Shown: one piece after another, positions 33,351-45,657 of the stretch
How positions within the stretch are numbered: position 1 is the first letter of the stretch
How the letters are laid out: every line of letters begins with the position of its first letter
Assembly (NCBI RefSeq): GCF_023091745.1
Contig: NC_068913.1
Span: 10,992,001-11,056,000 of the forward strand
From: Budorcas taxicolor
Taxonomy: Eukaryota > Chordata > Mammalia > Artiodactyla > Bovidae
Direction: 5' to 3'
Length of the DNA stretch: 64,000 nt
The notes under the pieces: generated by a model
Seen by the model: only the letters and a program-made list of their open reading frames with translations
Told to the model about the DNA's origin: nothing
Databases searched by the model: none
Translations under genes and position numbers: made by a program

Positions 33351-34100
33351 ACTCGCTTCACTACTCCACATATGGCCTTTCAACAGAGCAATCCAGGGGC
33401 CTATAATTCTTGGCTTAGCCCATATATTAATAGTTCATGCTTGCGTCTGGGTCTCTTGGTTACCACTAGGAAGCGAGACCCCAGGGTAGCATGGTGGTCC
33501 TCTCTAACCTCTCAGCTTCTGAACATCAGCCCATCACCACACACAGTTGGAAACAAGCTCTCTTTCAGGCCAGAGAGAGTAGAAGGTATGGTTTATGAAA
33601 GGGTCCTATTTGGTCCTTTCTGTTTGACCCCCTATTAAGTCCCCATAAAGCTTCCTGGTAAAAGAAAAGCTTCCTTAATAAGAAATTCCCCATGAGGGCA
33701 AACCTGTCATTCTCTCAGGCCAGATTGTCATGGAAACTTTTATGAAGAGGAGCCCAACACTCAAGTCTTCAGGCTGTAAAAGAATCCATGCAGTTGTTCT
33801 TTTGTAAAATTATACAGATTTATTCATTGCAACAAGTGAGGCAATGATACAAGTTCCTTTAACTGATGAACGGGAATTGGAACCTAATGAGAGGAACAGT
33901 CAGAAATCCATTTGTCAAATCTTGTGCCACTCAGCTAGCCCTCATATGCAGTCCTCAAACAACACAAATGATGCATTCTAAACACAATGATCACCAGATC
34001 AGATTTACAAAGTAATTGTGAACTGAATAAAATTCATTGCTCTCTAAAATAATACTCACATGTCTTAGTGTAAATAGTAATATGGTCTTTTCTTCTTAAG
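33351..34100. other. unassigned stretch
   Basis: No gene or repeat recognised. Confidence 0.4.
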
Positions 34101-34387
34101 CAGGAGGTCAGCAAACTACAGCCCTTGGGCCAAATTTGGCTTATTGCCTGGTTTTATACAACCCAGAGCTAAAAACGGACTTGGCATTTTTAAATTGCTG
34201 GAAAAAAATCAAAGGAAGAACATGTTAAAAATCATATGAAGTCTAACATATAATACCTAAAGTCTTATTGGAACACAGGCACACTCATTCATTTACTGTC
34301 TGTGGCTGCCTTCACACTACAAAGGCACAAAGCCTAAAATATTTACTGTCTGGCTTTTTACAGAGAAAGTTTGCCGACCTCTTTCTG
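34101..34387. mobile_element. hAT-Charlie-type non-autonomous DNA transposon
   Basis: Ends 'ggtcagcaaactacagccc' and 'aaagtttgccgacctc' are inverted copies. Internal blocks 'gggccaaatttggcttattg', 'cttattggaacacaggcaca' and 'gcctaaaatatttactgtct' are those of a common mammalian hAT family. No transposase coding. The segment about 34165-34245 is unlike the consensus I know and may be a later insertion or local divergence. Confidence 0.85.
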
Positions 34388-36975
34388 GAGTGATAAATGA
34401 TAAATATATTGCCCTAACAAATTTCTCACAGTCCAATTATCAAAACTATAGTTTTTAATCATTAGAAAACAGTGAAGGATGCTGTGACCTACCCCAGTAA
34501 TTAATTTCTGAAACCCTATTCTAAATAGACATTGCAGTTTATTATTCACCCTAATGATAAGTTTCGATCCCTTAATTGTTTCAAGGGGCGTGTTTTCTCT
34601 TACACTAAAATGATGTCTGACTGATATAAACCAGGGCATTTTCTTCAAACGCCCTAGTGAAGCAAAGCCGAAAACATCCCATGCACACGTACAGTCACTT
34701 GGCAAGAATATTTTGCTGCTAAGCTAGAAACCAAAACAATTAAAGCAAGGAAAGACAGAGCACGTGGGCTTCTGCTCCTGAAGCTTGTTTATTCCAAAAT
34801 CCTCAAATCCACAGAAATTTTTCTCTGCAGCTTTTTCATTAAGCATTTCAAAAGGAAAACAGGCTACTAGGCTTCTTTTGAAAGCATATGGTTTGTTGTT
34901 GGTGGTGTTTATGACTACCCTTTGACAGTGGCTAAGTATTGGATTGATATTTCTCCTTAAAAGGAATGATCTGTCATAGGCTGTGACTGTCTTGTCATCC
35001 TTTACATTCATATTTGTAATGTCTTACCGTCTGTAGATCCAATATGATTCTCAGCCATGCTGCTCCCCAAACACATGCCACTAGAACTCCTCCAAATCTG
35101 GCATCATCACTGAACTTCAAAAGTCACTCCCTAAGCAAAGGCTTTGGAGAAAGATACAAAACAGACTCACCAGTTATTATAATTCAGACATCTCCTAGGA
35201 CTTTATAAATGGGCTGTAGTAAATTAAGTATGTTATCTCTTGAGTTACATAAAACTTTTATTCATATTCGAATGCTAAACTAAGCAGCGACTTCTTCATG
35301 GGAGGTACTGGCAAAAAAAAAAGTCACTGAAGAGGGCCTGAGAGCGTGTGATTCAGTCCCAGGTCCTCCCTATACTCACACCATAAACAGACATTAGAAC
35401 AAATGTTCTACTCTTCTGTCAATTTTCACCCAAAAAAATATGTTTTTGCAGAATTCTCTGGAGACATCTGTCTTCTGATCTTAAGCAGATAATTATTCAT
35501 GACTCAATAGATCCCGAAGACTCCTTTAAACAAGCTAGAGAAACTACGGAAGCTCCATCAACAGCTCTGAAAGCTGTTCTAAAAACACTGTTACAATCAA
35601 ATGCACTATCTCTCCCAAACAAAATGAAGAATTCTGTCTCTGACTCACAGTCAACCACTTCAAGAGATGTTGTTTACTTTAGCCCAGAAATTTAATTAGT
35701 TAATTTTCATAAGCAGTTTTCGAAAGAAAGAGGCCAGAAAGAAAGTCAACTTAGCCAACAAAAAATTTCACTGGTTCTACGGAATAACTCATGCCTCTAC
35801 AATATCTGAGTTAAGCAAGAGAAATATCTAACATAAGACCAGATTTTTGTTAAAAATTGAGCCAAAGGGGGTTTTAAAAAGTGGGGGAAGGCAGCACATA
35901 TTTAATTAGCCTAGGCTTGTTGCCTGATTTTCATTAGGCCCCTGCCTGATTCTTATTTGGCCCATTCTAAGTACTTTTAGGCCACTGGGCACGAAGGCCA
36001 GTGCTTATTTTCATGGCTGTTTCAATTCATCAAGAAAATCCTTTGAAAGATGAAAGAAACTTCACATTTTTTCACCTGTTGTTCTTTCTTGTGTGCCTGT
36101 CACTTCACTAGCCAAACTTGCTTCAAGCCAAACCAAATGCTTTCCAAACCTCTACAACATGCCTTTGAAGATCTGAAGTTAAGTATTTTCTTATGCTGAC
36201 CAGTACAGCTTCCAAATAAGGAATAAAAAAATAACGTAGTTCTTAGGCTATTTTTTTAATACCAGAAATGTGAAAACGCATTCCAGTATGTGCAAAAAAG
36301 CAAAATTCCTCTTCCCCAAGTTTAGAAGTCATGTGCCAAAAACACCTGATGTTCATTACCACACCCATGATGCATTGCTTATGTATGACAAAGTTCCTGC
36401 AAAGACCAGATGCTGCTTTTATTATTACCACTTTACAAGTTTTCCCAGGCTCACTAGAAAAAGTATTTTATAAGACCAGCCCACTGAGTGGGCTCATCTT
36501 ACCACACTGATGAAATTTGGTTTGCTATTTAGTTGATTATCAATAAACATCTCTCTTTATTTCCAACAACACAGCAATTAGAACCCTGATCTGTCACCAC
36601 TGGCTTCAAGTTTTGGCTTTCATCAAAAGAAAAGGAATTTATTAAGAAAGAAAAACCCAGTTCTACCTTCAAGCTAAAAACAGTTCTGTCTTCTAAACAA
36701 TATGCACTTTCATACAGCTCTAGCAAACCTTCTTCAAGCAGCTTACAAAGGAGATGCTAAGAGAAATACACAATAGACCCTAGTTTTAGGTTCTGGTTTA
36801 GCTGACAGAGATGCAAACAAGCAAATGCTGATATTGGAAAGCAGAAAATACAACCTAGTTGATATAAGAGAAAATGAGGCTTCACTAATCTGTTGATTCT
36901 CTTGGAGGTAGTCAAAAATAAGGCAAAATTACTGAACACAGAGAATATATCTAAAGTTCCAGAAACCTTAATGAG
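34388..36975. other. unassigned stretch, about 2.6 kb
   Basis: The longest stretch of the window without a recognised repeat except 45648-48328. No open frame has a recognisable domain. Around 35900-36060 the sequence has blocks such as 'ttaattagcctaggcttgtt' and 'tttcaattcatcaagaaaat' that have the look of slowly evolving non-coding DNA; this is an impression without alignment support. Confidence 0.4.
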
Positions 36976-37194
36976 AGAGAGTGTGTGTGTGTGTTAATTG
37001 CGCAATCAAGTCCAATCTTTGTGACCCCATGGACTGTGGCCTGCCAGGCTCCTCTGTCCAAGGAACTCTTCAGGCAAAAATAATGGAGTTGTTAACCATT
37101 CCCTTCTACAGGGGATCTTCTCAAGACAGGGATCAAATCCAGGTCTCCTGCATTGCAGGCAGATTCTTCACCATCTGAGCCACCAGGGAAGCCC
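36976..37194 (-). mobile_element. Bov-tA SINE, antisense
   Basis: The complement of a full Bov-tA; the head lies at the right end ('ctgagccaccagggaagccc'). A GT-rich run at 36977-36994 marks its 3' tail. Confidence 0.88.
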
Positions 37195-37337
37195 ATGAGA
37201 GTCTACACCAAAGGCTTTATTTTAAACTTATAAAGTTTACTTTAAATATGTATTCGTAGAAAACCAACTAAAAACCAAAGAACAAAATAGAGGTAATTCC
37301 CTCAGTGGATCTTATATAACATAGTCATAGATTATCT

Positions 37338-37868
37338 GCTTTTAATGGATATTTTAAAGCTATGACAAACCAAGACAGAGTATTAAAAACCAAAGACATT
37401 CCTTTGCCAACAAAGGTCTGTATAGTCAAAGCTATGGTTTTCCCAGTAGCCATGTATGGATGTAAGAGCTGAACCATCAAGAAAGCTGAGCACCGAAGAA
37501 ACGATGCTTTCAAATTGTGGAGTTGGAGAAGACTCTTGAAGAATTCCCTGGACTGCAAGGAGATCAAACCAGTCAATCCTAAAGGAAATCAACCCTGAAT
37601 ATTCACGGGAAAGACTGATGCTGTGAAGCTCCAATACTTCGGCCACATGATGTGAAGAGCTGACTCACTGGAAAAGATGCTGATGCTGGGAAAGAGTGAA
37701 GGCAAAGGAGAAGAAGGCAGCAGAGGCTGAAATGGTTCGATAGCATTACCAACTCAACAGACATGAACTTGAGCAAACTCCAGGAGCTAGTGAAGGACAG
37801 GAAAGCCCGGGGTGCTGTAGCTCATAGGGTCACAAAGGGTAGGACATGACTTAGCAACTGAACAACAA
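37338..37868 (+). mobile_element. BovB 3' end, sense, 5'-truncated
   Basis: About 530 bp of BovB ending 'agcaactgaacaacaac'. Flanks 'catagattatct' (37326-37337) and 'catagattgtct' (37869-37880) are a 12-bp duplication with one mismatch. The short leading segment 37338-37377 is diverged and the BovB match is clear from 37378. Confidence 0.93.
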
Positions 37869-37889
37869 CATAGATTGTCTAATATATGA

Positions 37890-38110
37890 TAATAATGATA
37901 ACAATCCTCCTTATCATCACCACCATCAATGCTTGCCCCATCCCAGGCACTGTACTAAGCACTTCATATACATTAACTTTCGTACTCACAAGAGCATCAC
38001 TACGTAGGCAATATTATCTCAGTTCAACAGAATAACCAAGGTTGGGAGATGTTAAACAACCTGGCCAAAGGCACAGTGCTAGCAAATGATGGCAAACTAA
38101 GAGCAATCAG
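37890..38110 (-). repeat. MIR SINE, antisense
   Basis: 'ccaggcactgtactaagcac', 'ttcatatacattaactttcg' and 'ggcacagtgctagcaaatga' follow antisense MIR order. Confidence 0.82.
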
Positions 38111-38290
38111 TTAAAGAACTATTCAGCAATAACTTGATTTATCTGAAGTTTACATAGTGACAAAGTCATTTCATTATCTGTGTTTTCTTACACATGTACT
38201 TGTTTCTGTAAGACATAGCATGTAAGAAAGAACCCATGGCTTCTTCACCCCAGGAATTTATCATAGATCAGTTCTCCAATCCTGCTCACT

Positions 38291-38484
38291 TTTTTTAAAA
38301 AAATTCTTTGATGTGGATCATCTTTTTAAAAGTCTTATTGAATCTGGTACAATATTGCTTCTGTCTTATGCTTTGGTTTTTCTGGCCCCAGGGCATGTGG
38401 GATCTTAGCCCCTCGACCAGGGACCAAACCCACACTCCCTGCATGGGAAGGCAAAGTCTTAACCACTGGACCACCAAAGAAGTC
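38291..38484 (-). mobile_element. CHR-like tRNA-derived SINE, antisense
   Basis: Right end 'ggaccaccaaagaagtcc' is the antisense head; left end is T-rich. A perfect 15-bp duplication, 'ccaatcctgctcact', at 38276-38290 and 38485-38499. Confidence 0.93.
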
Positions 38485-38654
38485 CCAATCCTGCTCACTC
38501 CTGATGCTTATCAAATGCGAATAAAGATAATTCATTCAAAGAAAAATTTTGAGCACCCACTAGGGACCAGGCAGTATACAACTATCCTAAACTTGACTGT
38601 AGAAAGAAATAAAAGAATTAGTCTCTATCAACCAGAAAGTTTCATCTGCAGCTA

Positions 38655-38872
38655 GGGTTTGCTCAGTCCTCATCAGTGGTAAAGAATCTACCTGCAATGC
38701 AGGAGATGCAGATGAGATCCCTGGGTCAGGAAGATCCCCTGGCAAAGGGAATGGCAACCCACTTCAGTATTCTTGCCTGGAGAATCCTAGGGACAGAGGA
38801 GCCTGGTGGGTTACAGTCTATGGGGTTGCAAAAGAGTCAGACACGACTTAGCAACTAAACAACAACAACATA
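38655..38872 (+). mobile_element. Bov-tA SINE, sense
   Basis: Degraded head ('tttgctcagtcctcatcagt'), well-preserved body, and an 'acaacaacaaca' tail. Confidence 0.88.
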
Positions 38873-40730
38873 GGCTTATGGGAATGAAAGAGGTTGCATT
38901 AATCAGCTGACTCAGATTTTATGACTTCCCCCCTCAACTTATCAGGACACACCTATCAATCAAGTACTTTCCAAGTAACTCTGGTAAATCCCTGGGGAAT
39001 CTCACCTGTGCTAAGGAACAAGCCTTGTCACACACCACACAGCTTTTTATTCCTCCTGCCCTTTCTAGCACTCTCCATGGACATCATTGGAACTGGAAGA
39101 GCAGTCCTCTCCTCTGTTTTGATTGCATTATATTCTTTCAGAGGAGTCCCTAAATTATCTTGCTTGTACCTTTGTGTCCAACAGTTTTAGCACAAAACTC
39201 TTTTCATAGCTTTCACCTCTGAAGGACTGAGACATGGTCTAAAGGAAGGTTAGGAACAAATCTGAGTTACAGACACCATACCATTCTCAGAATGGCCCCT
39301 CTCCTCTGATAACTAAGGCTTGTTACTGGATCCAGCTATCAACCCTGGCTTCTTCATCTCTTATAATGATTACCTCCCAGGATGATCTTCAATCTGCTGA
39401 CAGACCCTGCCCACCAGTAACTTAACAAGCCCAGAGCATGGCTGAACCTCAACAGAAGTTAGGCTTATGGCCATGTTCTAACATCCACCCCTCTCCATGC
39501 AAACACATGGCTTACTAGGAAATAAGGATATTGGAGCAAGGATGGAGAGTGCTTAAATCCCTGTTTTCTGATCCAACTTGTTGGGAGATTGGCAAGGGGT
39601 GGCGGGGGGACAGCACGGGCTGGATGGAGTGTACTATAAGGTACCCTCTGGTAGACCAGCAGGAGATGATGATCAGGGTCAACGCAAGAAAAGCTGCTGT
39701 GGAACTACAAGAATAAATTAAGTTCTGGCAGAATGGCTCTAAAATGGGGATTTACGGGATGAGAAGGAATCAGCCACAAAAAGCCCAAAGCAGTAAAGAT
39801 CTGTTTTTATGGTACCTAACAGAGTGAGTTATAACTTCAGAGAACCTAAGTCCAGCTTCCTCAAATCTAAAAACCAGTGTTTGGCAACAGACAGGTGATG
39901 CCTTCTCAATACCCCTTGACACATTTCTATAGCTTTGACTGCCTATGTTATTGATGGACAGTTCTTTTCACAAGGCAATGGGCTCCTACGCCAAGTACCC
40001 ATGTCTGTTTGCCCTTGGACTTCCTCTGCCTGCAGGAGCATGATCCACCGACTCCCAGGTTAAGTCAGAGTGGTGGCTAGCTCATTCCTCCAGAACCAGC
40101 CCTGCACTCGTGAGCAGCAGAAGATGGTGGATAAATGCCTCAGCTTCCCTTGCTGTGACTACAGTCTCCCATAGCGTCCCTGACAGGATGGGGCCCCAGG
40201 CTCCCACAAGGTAACCACACCTGAAAGCGCTCTGCACTTTACTCCTGTCTCTCTCTTACATACCTACTCCTCTCAGGGCCTCCTGGGGCCACTTCAAAAA
40301 TAAACCATCTTCCCCCAAACCCTTGTCTTAGGATCTGATTTAGAGAAAACTCAAACTAAGACATCTTCTTTTAGGTAAGAATTTCCTCAAATACAAACTA
40401 ACCCATTACATTTATGCACAGGAAAGCAGAATTTTGAAGGGGGAAAAGACATTGATTTCAGAGAGCTGAGGACCCTACCTTCACCCATCTTCATCACTGG
40501 GGAAGTGATCTGAGATCAAGATACAGTAGATGGAAATGCTTCTAGGCAGGGGTACCCTTCACAGAACCAGGAAGCGTAAAGCGTGAGAAGGAGGAAACTC
40601 TTTGCTTTTCAATTTCATCTTCTCTGTCAGGGAGGCATGATCTAGAATCTTCCAACTGAGGCAGGAAGAAGATGGAAATGGGAAATCCATCCATGAGAGG
40701 TTCCTTGTCACTCTCGACAGGTAGCATATA
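38873..40730. other. unassigned stretch, about 1.9 kb
   Basis: No gene or repeat recognised. GC content rises to moderate levels around 39960-40280, with no domain in any frame. Confidence 0.4.
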
Positions 40731-40735
40731 GGGCC

Positions 40736-41137
40736 TGTGTTAGTCAGCTCAGGCTGCCATAACAAAATACCACAGGCTGAGCCGCTGAACCAACAGATTT
40801 ATTTTCTCACAGTTCTGAAGGCTAAGATTTCCAGATCAAGGTGCCATCAGGCTGGGTTTCTGCAGCCTCTCTCGTTGGCTTGTAGATGGCCCTCTTCTTG
40901 ACGCATTCTCACATCTTTCTTCTATGTGTGTGGTTTCCCTTTGTGCATCCCAAGTTCCTCTTCTTAAAAGGACACCAGTAGGATGAGATTAGAGCCCACA
41001 ACAACGGCCTCATTTTAACTTAATCACCTCTTTAAAGGCCCTCTCTCCACATATACCAAATACAGTCATATGCCAAGGTACTGAGTGGTTAGGACTTCAA
41101 CATATAAATTTGGGGAGACACAATTCAGCCCATGACA
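40736..41137 (-). mobile_element. solo MLT1-type (ERVL-MaLR) LTR, antisense
   Basis: The plus strand begins 'tgtgttagtcagctcaggct' and ends 'acaattcagcccatgaca', giving TG...CA termini. Internal 'ctctcacagttctgaaggct'-like, 'cttcttaaaaggacaccag' and 'ggttaggacttcaacatata' text matches the MaLR LTR consensus on the minus strand. A perfect 5-bp duplication, GGGCC, at 40731-40735 and 41138-41142 is the size expected for this class. No internal sequence; a regulatory relic with no coding capacity. Confidence 0.85.
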
Positions 41138-41419
41138 GGGCCCCAGAGCTGGGCTTACACTGCACAGAAAACCGTTCCAAATTTTCTAAATTGTGTATTA
41201 AACAATCCAGCTTTACCAAATGGCAGATACAACTGAACTCAATCTCTAAAGAATCAAACATGTATTAAGTAACTAGACAACAGCCTTCAGTTGTGGTAAG
41301 TGCCACAGAGCCTATGAAAGCTACACATGAGACAATTCCTACAGTCAGGTAAAGAGACAGGTCATCTGTGAGGAATGATATTAATAATAAAAAATAAACA
41401 AAACTATATAAAGACTAGG

Positions 41420-41549
41420 CAGAGAAGGAAATGGCAACCCACTTCAGTATTCTTGCCTGGAGAATCCCAGGGACAGAGGAGCCTGGTGGGCTGTCGTCTT
41501 TGGGGTTGCGCGGAATCAGACACGACTGGAGCAACTTAGCAGCAGCATC
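41420..41549 (+). mobile_element. single BOV-A2-type monomer, sense
   Basis: One BovB-derived monomer ('gagaaggaaatggcaaccca' to 'gagcaacttagcagcagc') flanked by 'aagactagg' at 41411-41419 and 41550-41558. A half-length BOV-A2 that inserted as a monomer. Confidence 0.9.
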
Positions 41550-41755
41550 AAGACTAGGGCTAAATTGCATGGTGTAGATCTTATGAAAAAGCTGAAGAAC
41601 TCAGGCAAAAACTCATGGAGGAAGTGAGTCTTTGGAGTACCAGAAGAGTAGTAGGCAAGAAGGATAAAAAAAAACCCTATACTTGGGAAGCATTAAGAAG
41701 ACCAGTCTAACTAGCCCAGAAGATTTACCTGGGCAGGTGAGAGTTAGGTTTTAGA

Positions 41756-41964
41756 GTCAGGGGTAGCTCAGATAGTAAAGAATCTGCCTGCAATGCAGGA
41801 GGCCTGAGTTCGAGCCCTGGCTCAGGAAGATCCCCTGGAGAAGGGAATGGCTACCCACTGTAGTATTCTTGCCTAGGAAATCCCATGGACAGAGGATTCT
41901 GGTGGGCTATAGTCCATGGGATCGCAAAGAATCAGACACAGCTGAGTGACTAACACTTCACTGA
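41756..41964 (+). mobile_element. Bov-tA SINE, sense
   Basis: Head 'cagggg tagctcagatagta'-like start, B-box-like 'ctgagttcgagccctggctc', body ending 'gagtgactaacacttcactg'. Confidence 0.9.
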
Positions 41965-42684
41965 GCCTAGAGGGCCTGAAGTATCAGGTAAAGGAATGAG
42001 TAAAATAAAAAGAGACAGGTGCTTGAGGATGGGTGAGGATAAAAACAAAGTCTATAAAATACAAAATTTCATGATGTCAAGTACTGTCTGGGAGATAAAC
42101 CTTGGAGCAATCTCGTATCATTCCAAGAAAGCATCATTCAATGCTATTGCAAATAAAGACTCACAAAATTATGGGCATCTCTAAGAAGACCATTACAAAC
42201 AAATCTGGGCATTACTAAAACAAAACTCTTAATCTGAAGTCAAGCCATAGCAATTTTGAATCCACTGAGTATGGTAACCACACCTTTGAAAAACCATTAT
42301 TATGCAATATTGAACGTCTGTGGGACAATCATCACCAAGTTCTGGGAACATGGGGGAATGGAAATAAAGGGAAATGTGTTACAGAATGCAAAGATGAATA
42401 ATTTGCAATCCCTGGCTTCAAAAGCTCAAACTCTATGAATGAAAACAATGATAATAACAAATAACTTACAATCATCAAAATGTATTGTGTTGTCACTGAG
42501 TGCCATCACCATGGAGAAGAAAGCATTTCAGTAAATATTTGTTAAACAAACAAGTGAACTCCGTCAATGGAAGGTATCTGTGCGGTAAATTTTTAAAGAT
42601 GAGTAGGCCTTCGACAGGAGAAGGAATGAGGGTCATTTCAGGCAGAGGAAATAACATATAACTAGAAAAGCAGAGTGTATGAAC
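41965..42684. other. unassigned stretch
   Basis: No gene or repeat recognised. Confidence 0.4.
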
Positions 42685-42862
42685 AATCTAGGAATCACCA
42701 CTCGGCTGCACAATGAAACTACCTAGGAAATTTTTTTCTAAGTGTCACCTACATCACACCCCCAGAAACTGGGACTGAATTGGTATGGGACAAGGCCTAG
42801 ATACTCGAGGTTTTTAACTTGCCCGTACTCTACAATGCAAAGAAGGTTAAGAACCACTACTG
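42685..42862. mobile_element. MER20-like hAT DNA transposon fragment
   Basis: 'acaatgaaactacctaggaa', 'actgggactgaattggtatg' and the end 'ggttaagaaccactac' match the MER20-type hAT family. The left terminus is decayed. Confidence 0.72.
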
Positions 42863-43235
42863 GACCAGCCTTCAACCTCCCTTAACTCTGCCTTGTTTCT
42901 TTTCTTCCCCAACAAGACTTACTAAAGCTTTCAGTAAGTCACAGAAATAGAGCATGACAAGTTTCAAGAAATGCACTGGGGCTCTTTTTGTCCAGCATGT
43001 TGTCTATCCTCTCCTCAGCAGAAATCAAATGACTCTAAATAAATCCCATGATGATGACATGTAGTCATAGAAATTGAACAAAAAGAGACTATTGGGCTTT
43101 CTCAGTCCAGTCCCATACCTGCCATGTGCCCAAGCTCTGTCAGAGAACCTTAGAGTGAGCGGAATAAAGACACAGCTTCCACCTTCCTTCTCTCACTTAC
43201 AGCCCATGTCCTCTGCTCCTGTAGTTCTGAGACTT

Positions 43236-43314
43236 GGGTGGGCTGCCACTGATGGGGTCGCACAGAGTCGGACACGACTGAAGCGACTTAGCAGCAGCAG
43301 CAGCAACAGCAAAG
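43236..43314 (+). mobile_element. BOV-A2 3' fragment, sense
   Basis: Only the last third of the second monomer and an (AGC)4 tail remain. Confidence 0.85.
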
Positions 43315-43402
43315 TTTTATACATTGTATGTTTACAAAATGATTCCCATGGGAACCATAATAACAAAGTTACTGTGTCATACAATTTTAGAAAAAGAGGA
43401 AC

Positions 43403-43852
43403 AAGGTCAAAGCTATGTTTTTTTCAGTAGTCATATATGGACATGAGAGTTGGATGATAAAGAAAGCTGAGCACTGAAGAAATGATGCTTTGGAACTGTG
43501 GTGTTGGAGAAGACTCTTGAGAGTCCCTTGGACTGCAAGGAGACCCAACCAGTCCATCCTAAAGGAAATCAGTCCTAAATATTCATTGGAAGGACCGAAG
43601 CTGAAGCTCCAATACTTTGGCCACCTGTCTGAAGAACTGACTCATTCACTGGAAAAGACCCTGATGCTGGAAAAGATTGAAGGCAGGAGGAGAAGGGGAT
43701 GACAGAGGATGAGATGGTTGGATGGCATCACCGACTCGATGGACATGAGTTGGAGTAAGCTCCGGGAGTTGATGATGGACAGGGAAGCCCAGAGTGCTGC
43801 AGTCCATGGGGTCACGAAGAGTCGGACACAACTGAGTGACTGAACTGAACTG
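43403..43852 (+). mobile_element. BovB 3' end, sense, 5'-truncated
   Basis: About 450 bp from the block encoding the AVxFPVV-like segment to the terminus 'gtgactgaactgaactgag'. The frame 43490-43702 encodes ELWCWRRLLRVPWTARR, the region just after the RT domain, then is broken. Confidence 0.92.
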
Positions 43853-43925
43853 AGTACAGAAATCATAAGTGGCACTATCTACATGGAGATAGGAATTCTG
43901 CTCCCAACACCATTTCACCTTTGTG

Positions 43926-44140
43926 CCTTTTGTTGCTGTTTACTTGATAAGCTGTGTTCAACTCTTTGTGACCCCACAGACTCTACCCTGCCAGGCTCCT
44001 CGGTCCATGGGATTCTCCAGGCAAGAATACTAGAGTGGGTTGCCATACCCTCCTCCGGGAATCTTCCCGACCCAGGAATTGAACCCGAGTCTCCTGCATT
44101 GGCAGGCAGATTATTTACCAGTGAGCCACCAGGGAGGAAC
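43926..44140 (-). mobile_element. Bov-tA SINE, antisense
   Basis: Head at the right ('agtgagccaccagggagg'), body reading leftward to a GTT-rich tail at about 43930. Confidence 0.9.
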
Positions 44141-44601
44141 AGCTTAAAAAGGCAGGATGGTTTACGCCTGGTGGGACCTATTTTGGCAGAACACACAAAA
44201 TAGATTTCTTCCTAAGGGAGACTTAGACAAGTTTCTTTCTGTTTATGACATTTAGCTTTCAGTCCTTTTTTAGGACATAGTATTTTCGTGTGTGTGTCAC
44301 TATGACATTCCAACAAAGGACAAAGGGGAAGGAGTATTATTCCATGTGACATTCAAAAACCTAACCTTTATCAACTGTTTCTGAAGGTCATTCTCCCACA
44401 ACTTGGAGTGAGCTGTGCAAGGCCACAAGCCCTGGCACACTGAATGAGAATGCAGCAACATCGGGGGCTGAGACTGCCTTTCGGCATGTTCACCGTGGTT
44501 TCTTCCTTTCGCTCATTCGTTCCATTACTGAGAATCTACCCTGTAGTGTGCATTATGCCAGGACACAGTAGAGCAATGTTTCCGGATCTGTCGGAAGATA
44601 A
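44141..44601. other. unassigned stretch
   Basis: No gene or repeat recognised. Confidence 0.4.
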
Positions 44602-44611
44602 AATCTCTTTG

Positions 44612-44866
44612 GGGAACTTCTTTGGTGGCACAGTGGATTCCCAGGAAGATTCCACAAGCTGTGGAGCAACTAAGCCCGTGTGCTGTAACTACTGAGCCTA
44701 AACGCTGCACGCCTGGAGCTCGTGCTCTGCAACAAGCAAAGTCACCACAATGAGAAACCCATGCACCAGAACGAAGAGTAGCCCCTCCTCGCCACAACCA
44801 GAGAAAACCCAAGCGTAGCAACAAAGGCCTAGCACAACCAAAAATAAATTTAAAAAAAATTTTTTT
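44612..44866 (+). mobile_element. CHR-like tRNA-derived SINE, sense
   Basis: Head 'gggaacttctttggtggcac' with an internal deletion of most of the tRNA-like B-box, body 'agattccacaagctgtggag' to 'ggcctagcacaaccaaaaat'. A perfect 10-bp duplication, 'aatctctttg', at 44602-44611 and 44867-44876. Confidence 0.9.
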
Positions 44867-44876
44867 AATCTCTTTG

Positions 44877-45015
44877 AACTCTTGTTAAAAAGACAGGCTT
44901 CCAGATTCTACTATAGTCTCCCTGAATCAGAATGTTTAGGAGGAAAGTAACCAGAATTTGTATTTTTTAACAAGCACCTAAGTGACTCAAATAAATAGTC
45001 TGGGACAGTAGGTCG
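44877..45015. mobile_element. MER20-like hAT fragment
   Basis: 'aactcttgttaaaaagacag', 'tccctgaatcagaatgttta' and 'ttttttaacaagcacctaag' resemble the MER20 core. Its left part is separated by, or lost at, the adjacent SINE. Confidence 0.6.
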
Positions 45016-45405
45016 CTCTTAGTGAATTCTAAGGCCTCAGTGTTCTGTGAATCTAGGTGATTCAGGTCCCTTCTAGTTGGACTTCGAGACGAAGAAATGT
45101 TTTCTCTCTCAGCAATTTCTAGATATCCATGTTCCATGAAATGCTAGACCCACCCACAAGTCCTTAAAAAGTCAGTAACAATGCATATTTAGCCATGTAA
45201 GTCACCAGCTTTCTTTCTTACACTATTTCCTTTTCTTCACAAACAAATGGACAGAGAGTCCATCCACCTCATTAAATGTGAGTATCATTACAGGTTTTTC
45301 CAACATAATTTTTTTTTTTTTAACAAAATACAACTTTCAACAGCAATTACACACGTGAGGGCAGCTGGAGTCCTATAGAGTGAGATGGAATTCTGAAAGG
45401 GTTCT
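45016..45405. other. unassigned stretch with T-run
   Basis: A 13-nt T-run lies at 45309-45321. No gene or repeat recognised. Confidence 0.35.
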
Positions 45406-45415
45406 GAAGTTCTTA

Positions 45416-45647
45416 TTGTTGTTGCTGTTTTTGTTTAGTCGCTGTCATGTCTGACTCTTTTGTGAACCTATGGACTGTAGCCCACCAGACTCCTCTGTCC
45501 ATGGGATTTCCCAGGCAAGAATACTGGAGTGGGTTGGCATTTCCTTCTCCAGGGGGTCTTCTGACCCAGGGCTCGAACCTGTGTCTCCTGTGGCTCTTGC
45601 ATTGGCAGGTGGGTTCTTCACTACTGAGCAACCAGGGAAGTCCTGTG
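45416..45647 (-). mobile_element. Bov-tA SINE, antisense
   Basis: Complement of a full Bov-tA with head at the right ('actgagcaaccagggaagtc'). Perfect 10-bp duplication 'gaagttctta' at 45406-45415 and 45648-45657. Confidence 0.92.
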
Positions 45648-45657
45648 GAAGTTCTTA

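Noticed and set aside
33003..33638. A 211-codon open frame on the plus strand
   Set aside because: It runs through an antisense MIR and a Tigger-like insertion and then unique DNA, with no domain. A chance open frame.
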